Origin: Oleomonas cavernae
Lineage (GTDB): Bacteria; Pseudomonadota; Alphaproteobacteria; Zavarziniales; Zavarziniaceae
Length of the DNA stretch: 64,000 nt
Assembly (NCBI RefSeq): GCF_003590945.1
Contig: NZ_QYUK01000011.1
Location: forward strand, 896,001-960,000
Direction of reading: 5' to 3'
The notes beneath the pieces are model-generated. The model did not search any database. It was not told the origin of the DNA and saw only the letters and a list, made by a program, of their open reading frames with translations. The stretch's first letter is position 1. Every line of letters starts with the position of its first letter. The translations under genes and the position numbers were made by a program. Positions 46,658-55,394 of the stretch are shown piece by piece.

Positions 46658-47725
46658 ATGAGCGTAGCAGGTGCCATGCAAAGCCAATCGCAGCGCCAGC
46701 AGGGCGGCCTGATCGCACGCCCGACCAACCGGCCGGTGGCGATCTGGCTGTTCACCATCTCGGTCCTGCTGCTGGCCATGGTCGTCCTGGGCGGGGTGAC
46801 CCGGCTGACCGATTCCGGCCTGTCGATCACCACCTGGAAGCCGGTTTCCGGCGCCCTGCCGCCGATGTCGGATGCCGACTGGGCGGTCGAATTCCAGAAT
46901 TACCAGCAGATCCCGCAGTACGAACTGGTCAACAAGGGCATGGCCCTGGACGAGTTCAAGTGGATCTTCTGGTATGAGTGGGCGCACCGCCTGCTGGGCC
47001 GCCTGATCGGGCTGGTCTTCGCGCTGCCTTATCTCTGGTTCCTGTTCCGGGGCAGGCTCGACCGGCCCATGGCCTGGCGCCTGGGCGGCATTCTGCTGCT
47101 GGGCGGATCGCAGGGCGCGTTGGGCTGGTTCATGGTCGCCTCGGGCCTGACCGAGCGGGTTTCGGTCAGCCAGTATCGCCTGGCCGCCCATCTGGGCCTT
47201 GCCTTCATCATCCAGGCGGCGGTGTTCTGGACCGCACTGGACCTGTGGCGGGGCAGGGTGGTGCAGGTCGCCTCGCGGGGCCTGTCGACGGCGGCCTTCG
47301 TCGTGCTGGGCCTCGTCTTCCTGCAGATCCTGCTGGGCGCCTTCGTCGCGGGCCTTGATGCGGGGCTGGCCTACAACACCTGGCCGCTGATGGATGGCGA
47401 CCTGGTGCCGGCCGGCCTGTTCAGCCACGTCCCGGCCTGGATCGACCCGTTCGAGAACAGCATCACCGCCCAGTTCCTGCACCGCCATTTCGCCGTGGTG
47501 GTGGCGCTTGCGGTGCTGGCCCTGGCCCTGCTGGTGCGGGGCAGGGTGCCCCGGGCCGGCGACGCGGCCGGCCTCCTGGCCTTCGCCGTCATGCTCCAGT
47601 TCATCCTGGGCGTCTGGACCCTGCTGGCCGTGGTGCCGGTTCACCTGGGGGCCCTGCACCAGGCCCTGGCCTTCATCCTGTTCACCCTGGGGCTGAACCT
47701 GGCCCATCGGCTGCGGCGGCCCTGA
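46658..47725 (+). CDS. ctaA: Heme A synthase (CtaA/Cox15)
   Basis: This 355-residue membrane protein of about eight helices oxidizes heme O to heme A for cytochrome aa3 oxidases. Family signatures: GGVTRLTDSGLSITTWKPVSGALPP, KWIFWYEWAHRLLGRLIG and AGLDAGLAYNTWPLMDGDLVP. Heme-ligand histidines are in EWAHR and FLHRHFAVV. The Cox15 type without the N-terminal Cys pair is usual in alphaproteobacteria. Followed by an MFS gene. Confidence 0.95.
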   Translation: MSVAGAMQSQSQRQQGGLIARPTNRPVAIWLFTISVLLLAMVVLGGVTRLTDSGLSITTWKPVSGALPPMSDADWAVEFQNYQQIPQYELVNKGMALDEFKWIFWYEWAHRLLGRLIGLVFALPYLWFLFRGRLDRPMAWRLGGILLLGGSQGALGWFMVASGLTERVSVSQYRLAAHLGLAFIIQAAVFWTALDLWRGRVVQVASRGLSTAAFVVLGLVFLQILLGAFVAGLDAGLAYNTWPLMDGDLVPAGLFSHVPAWIDPFENSITAQFLHRHFAVVVALAVLALALLVRGRVPRAGDAAGLLAFAVMLQFILGVWTLLAVVPVHLGALHQALAFILFTLGLNLAHRLRRP

Positions 47726-47776
47726 TCTGTCGATCGGGCATGTGACAAGGGTGCCGCCATCGCACAGATTGTGGCG

Positions 47777-48988
47777 ATGACACCTGCCGCCCCCACCGCC
47801 CCCTCGACCCAACTGGGCCTCGCCTTTTCCAGCGTGGCGCACAGCTTCTCGCACCTGTTCACCCTGCTCTATGCGACCGTGATCCTCAGCGTCGAGAAGG
47901 AATGGGGCCTGCCCTACGACGAGCTGGCCTGGGCCTCGATCCCGCTGTTCGTGATGTTCGGTGCCGGCGCCATTCCCGCCGGCTGGCTGGGCGACCGGTG
48001 GAGCGCGCCGGGCATGATCGCCGTCTTCTTCATCGGCCTGGGCGCCGCCTCGATCGCCACCGGCTTTGCCACGAACCTGACCGGCATCACCATCGGCCTG
48101 ACCCTGATCGGCCTGTTCGCCTCGATCTATCACCCGGTGGGCATCGCCTGGCTGGTGCGCAACGCCGCCAACCGGGGCCGGGCCCTGGGCATCAACGGCA
48201 TCTTCGGCTCGCTGGGTACCGCGGCGGCGGCCGTGATCGCCGGCTTCCTCGCCGATCGCTATGGCTGGCAGGCGGCCTTCATCGTGCCGGGCGCCGTCTC
48301 GATCCTGGTCGGCATCGTCTTCGTCGCCTTGATGCGCACGGGCAGGATCTTCGACCTGCCCCACGATCTGGCGCCGACGCCGCCGCCCAGCCGGGGCGAT
48401 GTCCGCCGGGCCTTCTGGGTGCTGTCGGTGACCATGCTGATGGCCGGGCTGATCTTCCAGTCGACCTCGGTCGGCCTGCCCAAGCTGTTCGAGGACCGCG
48501 CCGGCGGCCTGGTCGACAGTACCTTCGGCATCGGCCTGCTGGTCTCGGCGGTCTACCTGGTCTCGGCCCTGACCCAGTACCTGGGCGGCGAACTGGCCGA
48601 CCGCTACCCGGCGCGCACGGTCTATCTGGTCGCGCAGCTTCTCCAGATTCCGGCGATCCTGCTGGCGGTCTTCCTCTCGGGCTCCGCCCTGGTGGGCGTC
48701 GCCGCCATCATGGTCTCGTTCAATGTGGTGGGCCAGCCAGCGGAGAATTCGCTGCTCGCCCACTATACCCCGCCCGCCTGGCGCGGCCGGGCCTTCGGCG
48801 CCAAGTTCGTGCTGACCCTGGGCGTCTCGTCGCTGGGTGTCAGCCTGGTGCCGATCATCCACCGCCTGACCGGTTCGCTCGACGGCCTGCTCATGGTGCT
48901 GGCGATCTTCGCCGGCATCGCCGCCCTGTTCTGCCTGATGCTGCCGGCCGACCGCCCCGCAAGCGAAGCGGTCCAGCCGGCCGAATAG
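47777..48988 (+). CDS. MFS transporter
   Basis: 403 residues with twelve hydrophobic segments (for example AWASIPLFVMFGAGAIPAGW). The MFS loop 2-3 motif is represented by GWLGDRWSAPG and the repeat by ELADRYPARTVYL in the second half, the expected two six-helix bundles. Substrate is not readable. The start at 47777 (ATG) or 47771 (GTG) is undecided; neither has a strong ribosome site. Confidence 0.88.
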   Translation: MTPAAPTAPSTQLGLAFSSVAHSFSHLFTLLYATVILSVEKEWGLPYDELAWASIPLFVMFGAGAIPAGWLGDRWSAPGMIAVFFIGLGAASIATGFATNLTGITIGLTLIGLFASIYHPVGIAWLVRNAANRGRALGINGIFGSLGTAAAAVIAGFLADRYGWQAAFIVPGAVSILVGIVFVALMRTGRIFDLPHDLAPTPPPSRGDVRRAFWVLSVTMLMAGLIFQSTSVGLPKLFEDRAGGLVDSTFGIGLLVSAVYLVSALTQYLGGELADRYPARTVYLVAQLLQIPAILLAVFLSGSALVGVAAIMVSFNVVGQPAENSLLAHYTPPAWRGRAFGAKFVLTLGVSSLGVSLVPIIHRLTGSLDGLLMVLAIFAGIAALFCLMLPADRPASEAVQPAE

Positions 48989-48993
48989 GTTTT

Positions 48994-50576
48994 CTAGACG
49001 ATCACGAAATCGGTGAAGGCCAGGTCGTTCGGGGTGTTCACCAGCACCCCGAACAGGGTCCGCGAGTCGTCTGCGCTGTCGAACAGGTAGAGCCGGCCGT
49101 TGGCGGTGTTGTAGAAGATGCCTTCGCCCACCGCCGCGCCGATGTCCGTGCCCGACACCAGTTCGCCGACGGTAACCGTGCCGGTATCGAATTCGATGCT
49201 GATCTTGTCGCCCGCCGTCCAGTCGCGGATGACGTCGATGCTGCCGTCCAGGGTGGTCAAGGCGAAGGTGTCGTTGTCGGCGCCGCCGGTCAGGTTGTCC
49301 CGACCGGCGCCGTCCGACAGGACATCCTCCCCGGTGCCGCCAAGAAGCCGGTCGTCGCCCGCACCGCCTGAAAGCGTGTCGTTGCCGGCGTCGCCGGCCA
49401 GGTCATCGTTGGCATCGCCGCCGTTCAGCTCGTCACCCCCGCGCCGCCTCTCAGGGCATCGTTGCCGCCGTTGCCCTGCAGCACATCGTCGCCGTCCAGG
49501 CCCAGCAGGCGATTGGTACTGTCCGTCCCCGCAAGCGTGTCACCAAAGCCCGAGCCGGTGAGATATTCGATGCCGACAAGGCTGTCGCCCGCGGCGTCGC
49601 CCCCGGTGTAGGTGTTGTTCTTCAGGTCGACCTGCACCCCGGCCAGCGATGCCGCATAGCTGACGATGTCGATGCCGTCGCCGCCGTCCAGCGTGTCGGC
49701 CCCGCCGCCGCCGGCCAGCACGTCGGTTCCCGCGCCGCCGTTCAGGGTATTGGTGTTGCCGTCACCGGCCATGGCGTCGCGGAAGGCCGTCCCGACGACC
49801 GTTTCGATGCCGCTCAGCGTGTCGCCCGCCGCATCGCCGCCGCTGCCCGTGCCGGCCGCCAGCTTGATGACGATGCCGGCGGCCGACAGGGAGTAGTCGG
49901 CCGTGTCGATCCCGTTGCCGCCGTTCAGCGTGTCGGCCCCGGCAAGGCCGGTCAGCGTATCGTTGTCATTGCCGCCCGAGAGGACATTGGCCGCCGCCGA
50001 GCCGGTCAAGGCGTCGCTGAAGGCGGTGCCGGTGAGACCCTCGATACTGGTCAGCGTATCGCCTGTCGCGTCGCCGCCACTCACCGTGCCGGCGCTCAGG
50101 TCGCCGGTCAGGCCGGCGGCCGAGGCGCCGTAGTCGGCGATATCGTTGCCCAGCCCGCCATCGATCAGGTCGGCCCCGCCAAAGCCCGCCAGGACATCGT
50201 TTACCGACGATCCCGAGATCGTGTCGACACCGGCAAAGGCCGAGGCCAGAAAGGCCGTCAGGTCACCCCCGCCGAGCAAGGCGCCGGCGGCGCCGGCCAG
50301 CGGCTGGCTGATCCCGGTGATCGAGAAGACCGGGGTGACGGCGGGTTTGGCGTAGGTGAGGCTGTTGACCGTGCCGCCGAAGGTCGACGGAAAAACAAAC
50401 GACATGCCGGTGCCGGTTAAGGATAAAAGCCCGGTATCGTTGAAAAACACGCTGCCCGTGGTGGGCGTGATGACCGGGAAACCCGCGATGCCAGAGGCGG
50501 AAATCTGGTTGAGCGTGCCGAAATCCACGCCGGCGCCGTTCAGGCCAGTGCCGTTCAGAACGGAAAAAGTTGCCAT
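48994..50576 (-). CDS. RTX calcium-binding repeat protein (frameshifted as sequenced)
   Basis: Repaired length is 527 residues from ATG 50576, with GGGGGA 7 bases upstream. After about 130 N-terminal residues there are blocks of RTX nonapeptides ([20 protein letters not shown]-type units repeating several times with GGDAxGDTLxGIE spacers) and a C-terminal beta tail ([32 protein letters not shown]-type end) typical of type I secretion signals. The frame breaks in a GGGGG run at 49436-49440; one more G gives [11 protein letters not shown]. No enzyme domain is visible, so it may be structural or adhesive. No type I secretion genes are nearby. Confidence 0.8.
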
Positions 50577-50761
50577 GATATCCCCCATTGGTTTCAGCAG
50601 CCGGGGGGCCTTCTTCGGGCAACGGTTGGTCCGTGCTCATGCCCGTCTAGGCTGTCTGACCAGGGGGAATTTTCACACAATCGGGGCGGCGGCGATAGAT
50701 CCACGCAGGCCCGCGATCGCAAGCGGCATCGGGACCGAGCCGCTTGCGATCAATGGGGGGC

Positions 50762-52045
50762 TCAGACCGCGGCGAGGCCCTGGTCGAGGTCGGCGATGAT
50801 GTCGAGCACGTTCTCGATGCCGACCGACAGGCGCACCACATCGTCGCCGGCGCCCGCCGCGGCGCGCTGGGCCGGGGTCAGCTGCTTGTGCGTGGTCGAG
50901 GCCGGATGGATGATGAGACTGCGCACGTCACCCACGTTGGCCAGGTGCGAGAACAGCTTCACCGATTTGACCAGGCTGGTGCCGGCCTGGTAGCCGCCCT
51001 TCAGGCCGAAGGTGAAGACGGCGCCGGCGCCCTTGGGCGAATATTTCCGGGCCAGGGCATGATACTTGTCGCCCTCCAGCCCGGCATAGGACACCCAGGC
51101 GACCTTGTCATGGGCGGCCAGGTGCCTCGCCACCGCCAGCGTGTTGGCCGTGTGGCGTTCCATGCGCAGGGCCAGGGTCTCGGTGCCGGTCAGGACCAGG
51201 AAGGCGTTGAGCGGCGCGATGGCCGGGCCCAGATCGCGCAGCCCCAGGACCCGGTTGGCGATGGCGAAGGCGATGTTGCCGAAGGTCTTGCCCAGTTCCA
51301 CCCCGGCATAGGACGGGTTGGGCTTGGCCAGCAGCGGGTATTTGTCGTCCTTGAGCCAGTCGAAATTGCCGCCGTCGACGATCAGCCCGGCGATCGAGTT
51401 GCCATGGCCGCCCAGGAACTTGGTGGCGGAATGGACGACGATGTTGGCGCCCCATTCGAGCGGGCGCACCAGGTAGGGCGTCGCCAGGGTGTTGTCGACG
51501 ATGAACGGGACATGGTGCTTCTGCGCGATCTTGGCGATCGGCTCCAGGTCGGTGATCACGCCGCCGGGATTGGCAATGCTCTCGACGAAAATCGCCTTCA
51601 CGCCGTCCTCGAAGGCGCGCTCGAAATTCTGCGGGTCGTCCTGGTCGACCCAGATCACCTGCCAGCCGAACTGCTTGAAGCTTTCGCCGAACTGGTTGAT
51701 CGAGCCGCCGTAGAGCTTGCGCGAGGCCAGGAACTTGTCGCCGGGCGAAAGCAGGGTGTGGAAGGCCAGGAACTGCGCCGCATGGCCCGAGGCCACGGCC
51801 AGGGCCGCCGTGCCGCCCTCGAGGTCGGCGATACGCGCCTCGAGCACCGCGCTCGTGGGATTCATGATGCGGGTATAGATGTTGCCGAAGGCCTGCAGCC
51901 CGAACAGCGACGCCGCATGATCCACATCATCGAAGACATAGGACGAGGTCTGGTAGATGGGGGTCACCCGGGCCTTGGTGGTGGGGTCGGGGGCCGCGCC
52001 GGCGTGGACGGTCCTGGTCTCGAACGCTTGGGGCTGGTCGCTCAT
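50762..52045 (-). CDS. metY: O-acetylhomoserine aminocarboxypropyltransferase (MetY-like)
   Basis: The 427-residue PLP enzyme of the Cys/Met metabolism family makes homocysteine from O-acetylhomoserine and sulfide. Motifs: SSYVFDDVDHAASLF, IYTRIMNPT, the PLP lysine in VVHSATKFLGGHGNSIAG and LIIHPASTTHKQL. The length and the GGxFDW insertion fit the MetY rather than the MetB/MetZ branch. The start at 52045 is preceded by AAGGGAGACCC. No SAM-type riboswitch could be recognised in the leader. Confidence 0.93.
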   Translation of the reverse strand: MSDQPQAFETRTVHAGAAPDPTTKARVTPIYQTSSYVFDDVDHAASLFGLQAFGNIYTRIMNPTSAVLEARIADLEGGTAALAVASGHAAQFLAFHTLLSPGDKFLASRKLYGGSINQFGESFKQFGWQVIWVDQDDPQNFERAFEDGVKAIFVESIANPGGVITDLEPIAKIAQKHHVPFIVDNTLATPYLVRPLEWGANIVVHSATKFLGGHGNSIAGLIVDGGNFDWLKDDKYPLLAKPNPSYAGVELGKTFGNIAFAIANRVLGLRDLGPAIAPLNAFLVLTGTETLALRMERHTANTLAVARHLAAHDKVAWVSYAGLEGDKYHALARKYSPKGAGAVFTFGLKGGYQAGTSLVKSVKLFSHLANVGDVRSLIIHPASTTHKQLTPAQRAAAGAGDDVVRLSVGIENVLDIIADLDQGLAAV

Positions 52046-52167
52046 TCTTGGGTCTCCCTTGGGCTGAGCTGAAAACGGGGCGCCATTCTGACGATGGATT
52101 CGCCGCCGCGTCCAGTTTTTTGCGCAATCGTTCTGTTTATCTTTTATGATTACCGGTAAAAACTTGT

Positions 52168-52587
52168 TCAAATACCCAGGCGGGGGATCTCGATGGCCGG
52201 GCAGCGATCCATGACCACCCGCAGGCCCGCCGCCTCGGCCTTCAGGCGGGCGTCTTCATGGGCGAGGCCCAGTTGCATCCAGACGGTCTTGGCGCCGATG
52301 GCGATGGCCTCGTCGACGACGCCGGGAATGGCCGAGACCTCGCGGAAAATATCGACCATGTCCACCGGCTCGGTGATGTCGGCCAGCCTGGCGACGGCCG
52401 GCTGGCCCAGGATTTCCTTGCCGGCCTGGCCGGGATTGACCGGGATCACGCGGTAGCCCCGGCGCAGCAGGAAGCCCATCACCTCGTTGGCCGGGCGGGC
52501 CGGATTCGGGCTGGCGCCGACCAGGGCGATGGTCTTTGTCTGGGTCAGGATCTGGCGGATGGCGTCGGTGTCGCGGGGATAGGGCAT
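52168..52587 (-). CDS. CoA-binding protein (YccU-like)
   Basis: 139 residues from ATG 52587. The Rossmann-like CoA-binding domain shows TIALVGASPNPARPANEVMGFLLRRGYRVIPVNPG at the start and the later RVVMDRCPAIE motif. This small stand-alone form is widespread and its physiological role is unknown. It is upstream of metY on the same strand but separated by about 120 bases with promoter-like AT-rich sequence. Confidence 0.9.
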   Translation of the reverse strand: MPYPRDTDAIRQILTQTKTIALVGASPNPARPANEVMGFLLRRGYRVIPVNPGQAGKEILGQPAVARLADITEPVDMVDIFREVSAIPGVVDEAIAIGAKTVWMQLGLAHEDARLKAEAAGLRVVMDRCPAIEIPRLGI

Positions 52588-52722
52588 GGCGTTCTCCGTT
52601 GGGGTCCGAGTTGAGCGTGCCGGCCGCGCCGGCGTCAACCGCTGTGCGCGTCATCACAGATCGTCTACACTGCGCCTCCCTTGGCGGAACCGGCTTCCAG
52701 CGGGCACGTTTCTTAGGCGATC

Positions 52723-54296
52723 ATGACGCTCGTCGCGACCACACGGACCGATCGGGTCCGCCCTCTCGAAGTAGCCGGACGGCCGGTTTCCGCCGCCCAG
52801 GCGGGTATCGTCGCCCATGTTTCGGCGCGCCTGGGGCCGGATCACGCCGCGCTTTTTGCCCGGCCGGCCGAATCAGGCGCCTTCACCGAATGGCACACGA
52901 CGGCCAATGGCCAGATCCGGCGCTTCGTCGATCTGCCCCCGGCCGAACGCGACGCGGTGCAGACCCGGCTGGGCCGCCTGGTCGGCACCTTGCGGGGCGA
53001 GGCGGCACGCCTGGTCGACGGTGCCGACGAGGGCGAGCGCGCCTTGGGCGAGGAGCTTGCCGCGGCCCTGGAAATCCCCGGCCTCGACCGCGTCTATCTG
53101 GTCGGCGATCAGCCGGTCCTGACCGATTGGGGCAGCCTGGCCCTCGACCCGACCGGCCGCGGCCAGGTCGCGCCGCGCGGCCTGCTGTTCAGCTTCGCGC
53201 CTGTCATCGCGCCGCCGCCCGTCGCCGCGGCGGCAGGTATGGCCGCCGCTGCCACCGGGCCGGTTGTTGCCGGCCAGGCGGCCGGGGCAGGGGCCGCGAC
53301 CATGGCTGCCGTATCCGCGGCGCCGGCGGTCCGCTCGCCATGGACCTGGCCGGTCATCGTCACCCTGGTCGCCCTGGCGCTGCTGTTCCTGGGGTTCTTG
53401 GGGTCTGGGCCTATCAGCGCGGCTGGCTGTCCAGCTTCTTCGGCCAGCCGGCGCTGGTCTGCGAAGTGCCGGAAGGCGAGGTCGAGATCGCCGCCGAGCT
53501 TCAGGCGCTGGAAGGCCACGAGCAGGTCCTGCGCCGCCAGTTGGCCGATCTGGAGCGCCGCCTGGCCGAGAAGGCGGCGGCCTGCCAGCCCGCCATTCCC
53601 GCCACGCCGCCCCAGCAGCCGGCAACCCCGCCCGAACCCACGCCCCCGCCCGAACCCACGCCGCGGCCCGAGCCGCCGCCCGAACCAACCCCGCCGCCGC
53701 CGGCCGAGCCCCCGCCGACCCCGACTCCGCCACCAACCCCGCCGCCTCGTGCCGAGACGCCACCGCCGGAGTCGCGTCAGGTCACCGAGGATCGTCGCCG
53801 GGTCGAGGAAAGGGGCGGCCACAAGGGGCGGCTGGAATTCATCCTGGCCTGGGACAATACCGCCGATCTCGACCTCCATGTGGTCTGCCCGGCGGGCCAG
53901 CTGATCTGGTCGCGCGAACCGCGCAATTGCGGCGGCGAGTTGGACATCGATGCCAACGGCTATGCCAATTCGGGCGGCCTGCGCATGGTCCAGGACCCGG
54001 TCGAACACGTCACCTTCACCGGCAACCCGCCCCTGGGCGACTACCGCGTTCTGGTCCGCATCTATCCCGATCCCGACAAGCCGCGGCCGTCCTCGTCGCC
54101 TTACCGCCTGACCGTGCTCTACGACGGCAAGGTGATCGCCGAGCGCACCGGCTCGATCAGCAACCCGTCCGGCGGCGGCGGTGGCGGCGGGCCGACCCTG
54201 ACCATTCCGGGCCTGGGCGACATTCTCGGCGGTGGCGGCGCGGTACCCTACCGGGAACAGCCCATCACCACCGTCAAGGTCCCGCCGCCGGCCTGA
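52723..54296 (+). CDS. Membrane protein with Pro-rich linker and YfaP-like domain (frameshifted)
   Basis: Repaired length is 524 residues. A cytosolic N-terminal domain (about 1-200), one transmembrane helix (WTWPVIVTLVALALLFLGFLG), a coiled coil (AAELQALEGHEQVLRRQLADLERRLAEK) and a long Pro/Glu-rich linker lead to a C-terminal beta domain (FILAWDNTADLDLHVVCPAG; GDYRVLVRIYPDP) resembling the DUF2135/YfaP group. The tail is Gly-rich. The frame breaks in GGGG at 53400-53403; one G restores FLGVWAYQRGW. It may reach across the periplasm. Function unknown. Confidence 0.72.
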
Positions 54297-54345
54297 TCAC
54301 GGCCATCAGGCGCAACCCCCGACATCCGGCGCAACCCCCGACATC

Positions 54346-54423
54346 GTCATTCCGGCGCAGGCCGGAATCCATTGCGACATCTCGTGCTGCCCCAGGATGG
54401 ATCCCGGCCTGCGCCGGGATGAC
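54346..54423. repeat. Extragenic palindromic repeat, unit 1 of tandem pair
   Basis: The left arm begins GTCATTCCGGCGCAGGCC and the right arm is its complement with one transition (ATTCC versus ATCCC). The spacer is nearly the same as in the unit at 54499. It belongs to the same family as the element at 43217. Confidence 0.85.
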
Positions 54424-54498
54424 GCTTGTGGTTGCATGGAGACTGCGGGCTGCCGGCGAATCGCCTGGTGCAACCCCGCGCCATCATCACCCCTTGAC

Positions 54499-54576
54499 GT
54501 CATTCCGGCGCAGGCCGGAATCCATGGCGACATCTCGTGCTGCCCCAAGATGGATCCCGGCCTGCGCCGGGATGAC
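54499..54576. repeat. Extragenic palindromic repeat, unit 2 of tandem pair
   Basis: Near-identical to 54346-54423 including the central spacer (GCGACATCTCGTGCTGCCCC), so the pair arose by local duplication or by insertion of the same element twice. Confidence 0.85.
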
Positions 54577-54608
54577 GATGGTGGTTACGTGACGTCTGGT
54601 GCTGCCGC

Positions 54609-55361
54609 TCAGCAGGTCCCGGTGCAGGCGGCGCGGGCCTCGGCGACCAGTTTCTTCAGGGTCTCGAGGTCTATCGCGCCGGGCACCAGATTGTCGCCGA
54701 TGATGAAGCTGGGGGTGCCGTTGATCGCCAGCTTCTCCGCCAGGGCATGGGCATCGTCGATCTGGGTGGCGATCTCGGGCTTGCTCATGCCGGCCTTCAG
54801 CGCGGCCGTATCAAGGCCGACCGACTTGGCCACTTCCATGATCTTGTCTTCGCTCAGCGCGCCGCGGGTGGCGATCAGCGCTTCGTGAAAGGCGGCGTAC
54901 TTGCCCTGCGGGACCGAGGCGATGGCGGCGCGGCTGGCGAGCACCGAATCCGGCCCCAGGATCGGGAATTCCTTCAGCACGACGCGCAGGCGGGGCTCGG
55001 CCTTGATCAGTTCCATCAGGATCGGCTGGGCCTGCTTGCAATAGCCGCAGCGATAATCGAAGAACTCGACCAGGGTGACGTCGCCATTGGGGTCGCCCAG
55101 CACCTGGTCGCGCGGGTCGCGGATGAGCTTGTCGCGCAGGCCGGCGATCTGGCCCTTGGCCTGTTCGGCGCGGGCGGCTTCCTGTTTCGCTTCCAGGCCC
55201 TGGACCGCCTCGATGATCACCTCGGGGTGTTCCATCAGATAAGCTTTGACGATGTCGCGGATTTCCTGCTGCGCCTTGCTGTCGAAGGTCTCGGCCGCGG
55301 CGGGCAGGGGGCTGGCCGCCAGGAGGCCCAGGGCAAGGCCGGAAGCAATCAAGCGACGCAT
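54609..55361 (-). CDS. DsbA-family thiol:disulfide oxidoreductase
   Basis: 250 residues with a signal peptide (LIASGLALGLLAASPLPAAAETF). An N-terminal helical dimerization-like region (QQEIRDIVKAYLMEHPEVIIEAVQGL) precedes a thioredoxin fold with a DsbA-type CGYC motif in VEFFDYRCGYCKQAQP and a cis-proline loop (INGTPSFIIGDNLVPGA). This matches the Com1/DsbA-like group common in alphaproteobacteria, acting in the periplasm. It is 33 bases downstream of the BepA-like gene. Confidence 0.92.
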   Translation of the reverse strand: MRRLIASGLALGLLAASPLPAAAETFDSKAQQEIRDIVKAYLMEHPEVIIEAVQGLEAKQEAARAEQAKGQIAGLRDKLIRDPRDQVLGDPNGDVTLVEFFDYRCGYCKQAQPILMELIKAEPRLRVVLKEFPILGPDSVLASRAAIASVPQGKYAAFHEALIATRGALSEDKIMEVAKSVGLDTAALKAGMSKPEIATQIDDAHALAEKLAINGTPSFIIGDNLVPGAIDLETLKKLVAEARAACTGTC

Positions 55362-55394
55362 CAGATAACTCCGTTCATGGTGCCCGGCGGCCGC

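Larger units (their letters stand above)
54297..54608. other. Gene-free interval with tandem palindromic repeats
   Basis: No coding signal is seen here. It holds two related inverted-repeat units (54346-54423 and 54499-54576) about 153 bases apart, and near-repeats of ATCCGGCGCAACCCCCGACA at the left edge. Confidence 0.7.

Noticed and set aside
45626-48862. 1078-codon open frame opposite TetR, ctaA and the MFS gene
   Set aside because: It spans three real genes and two intergenic regions and encodes a Gln/Gly/Arg-rich string with no family resemblance.
52046-52170. SAM riboswitch upstream of metY
   Set aside because: I looked for SAM-II/SAM-V type pseudoknot landmarks in the leader and did not find a convincing match.
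54346-54576. Short CRISPR-like array
   Set aside because: Only two units, each is itself palindromic over its full length, and the spacer between units is not unit-sized. No cas genes are present.
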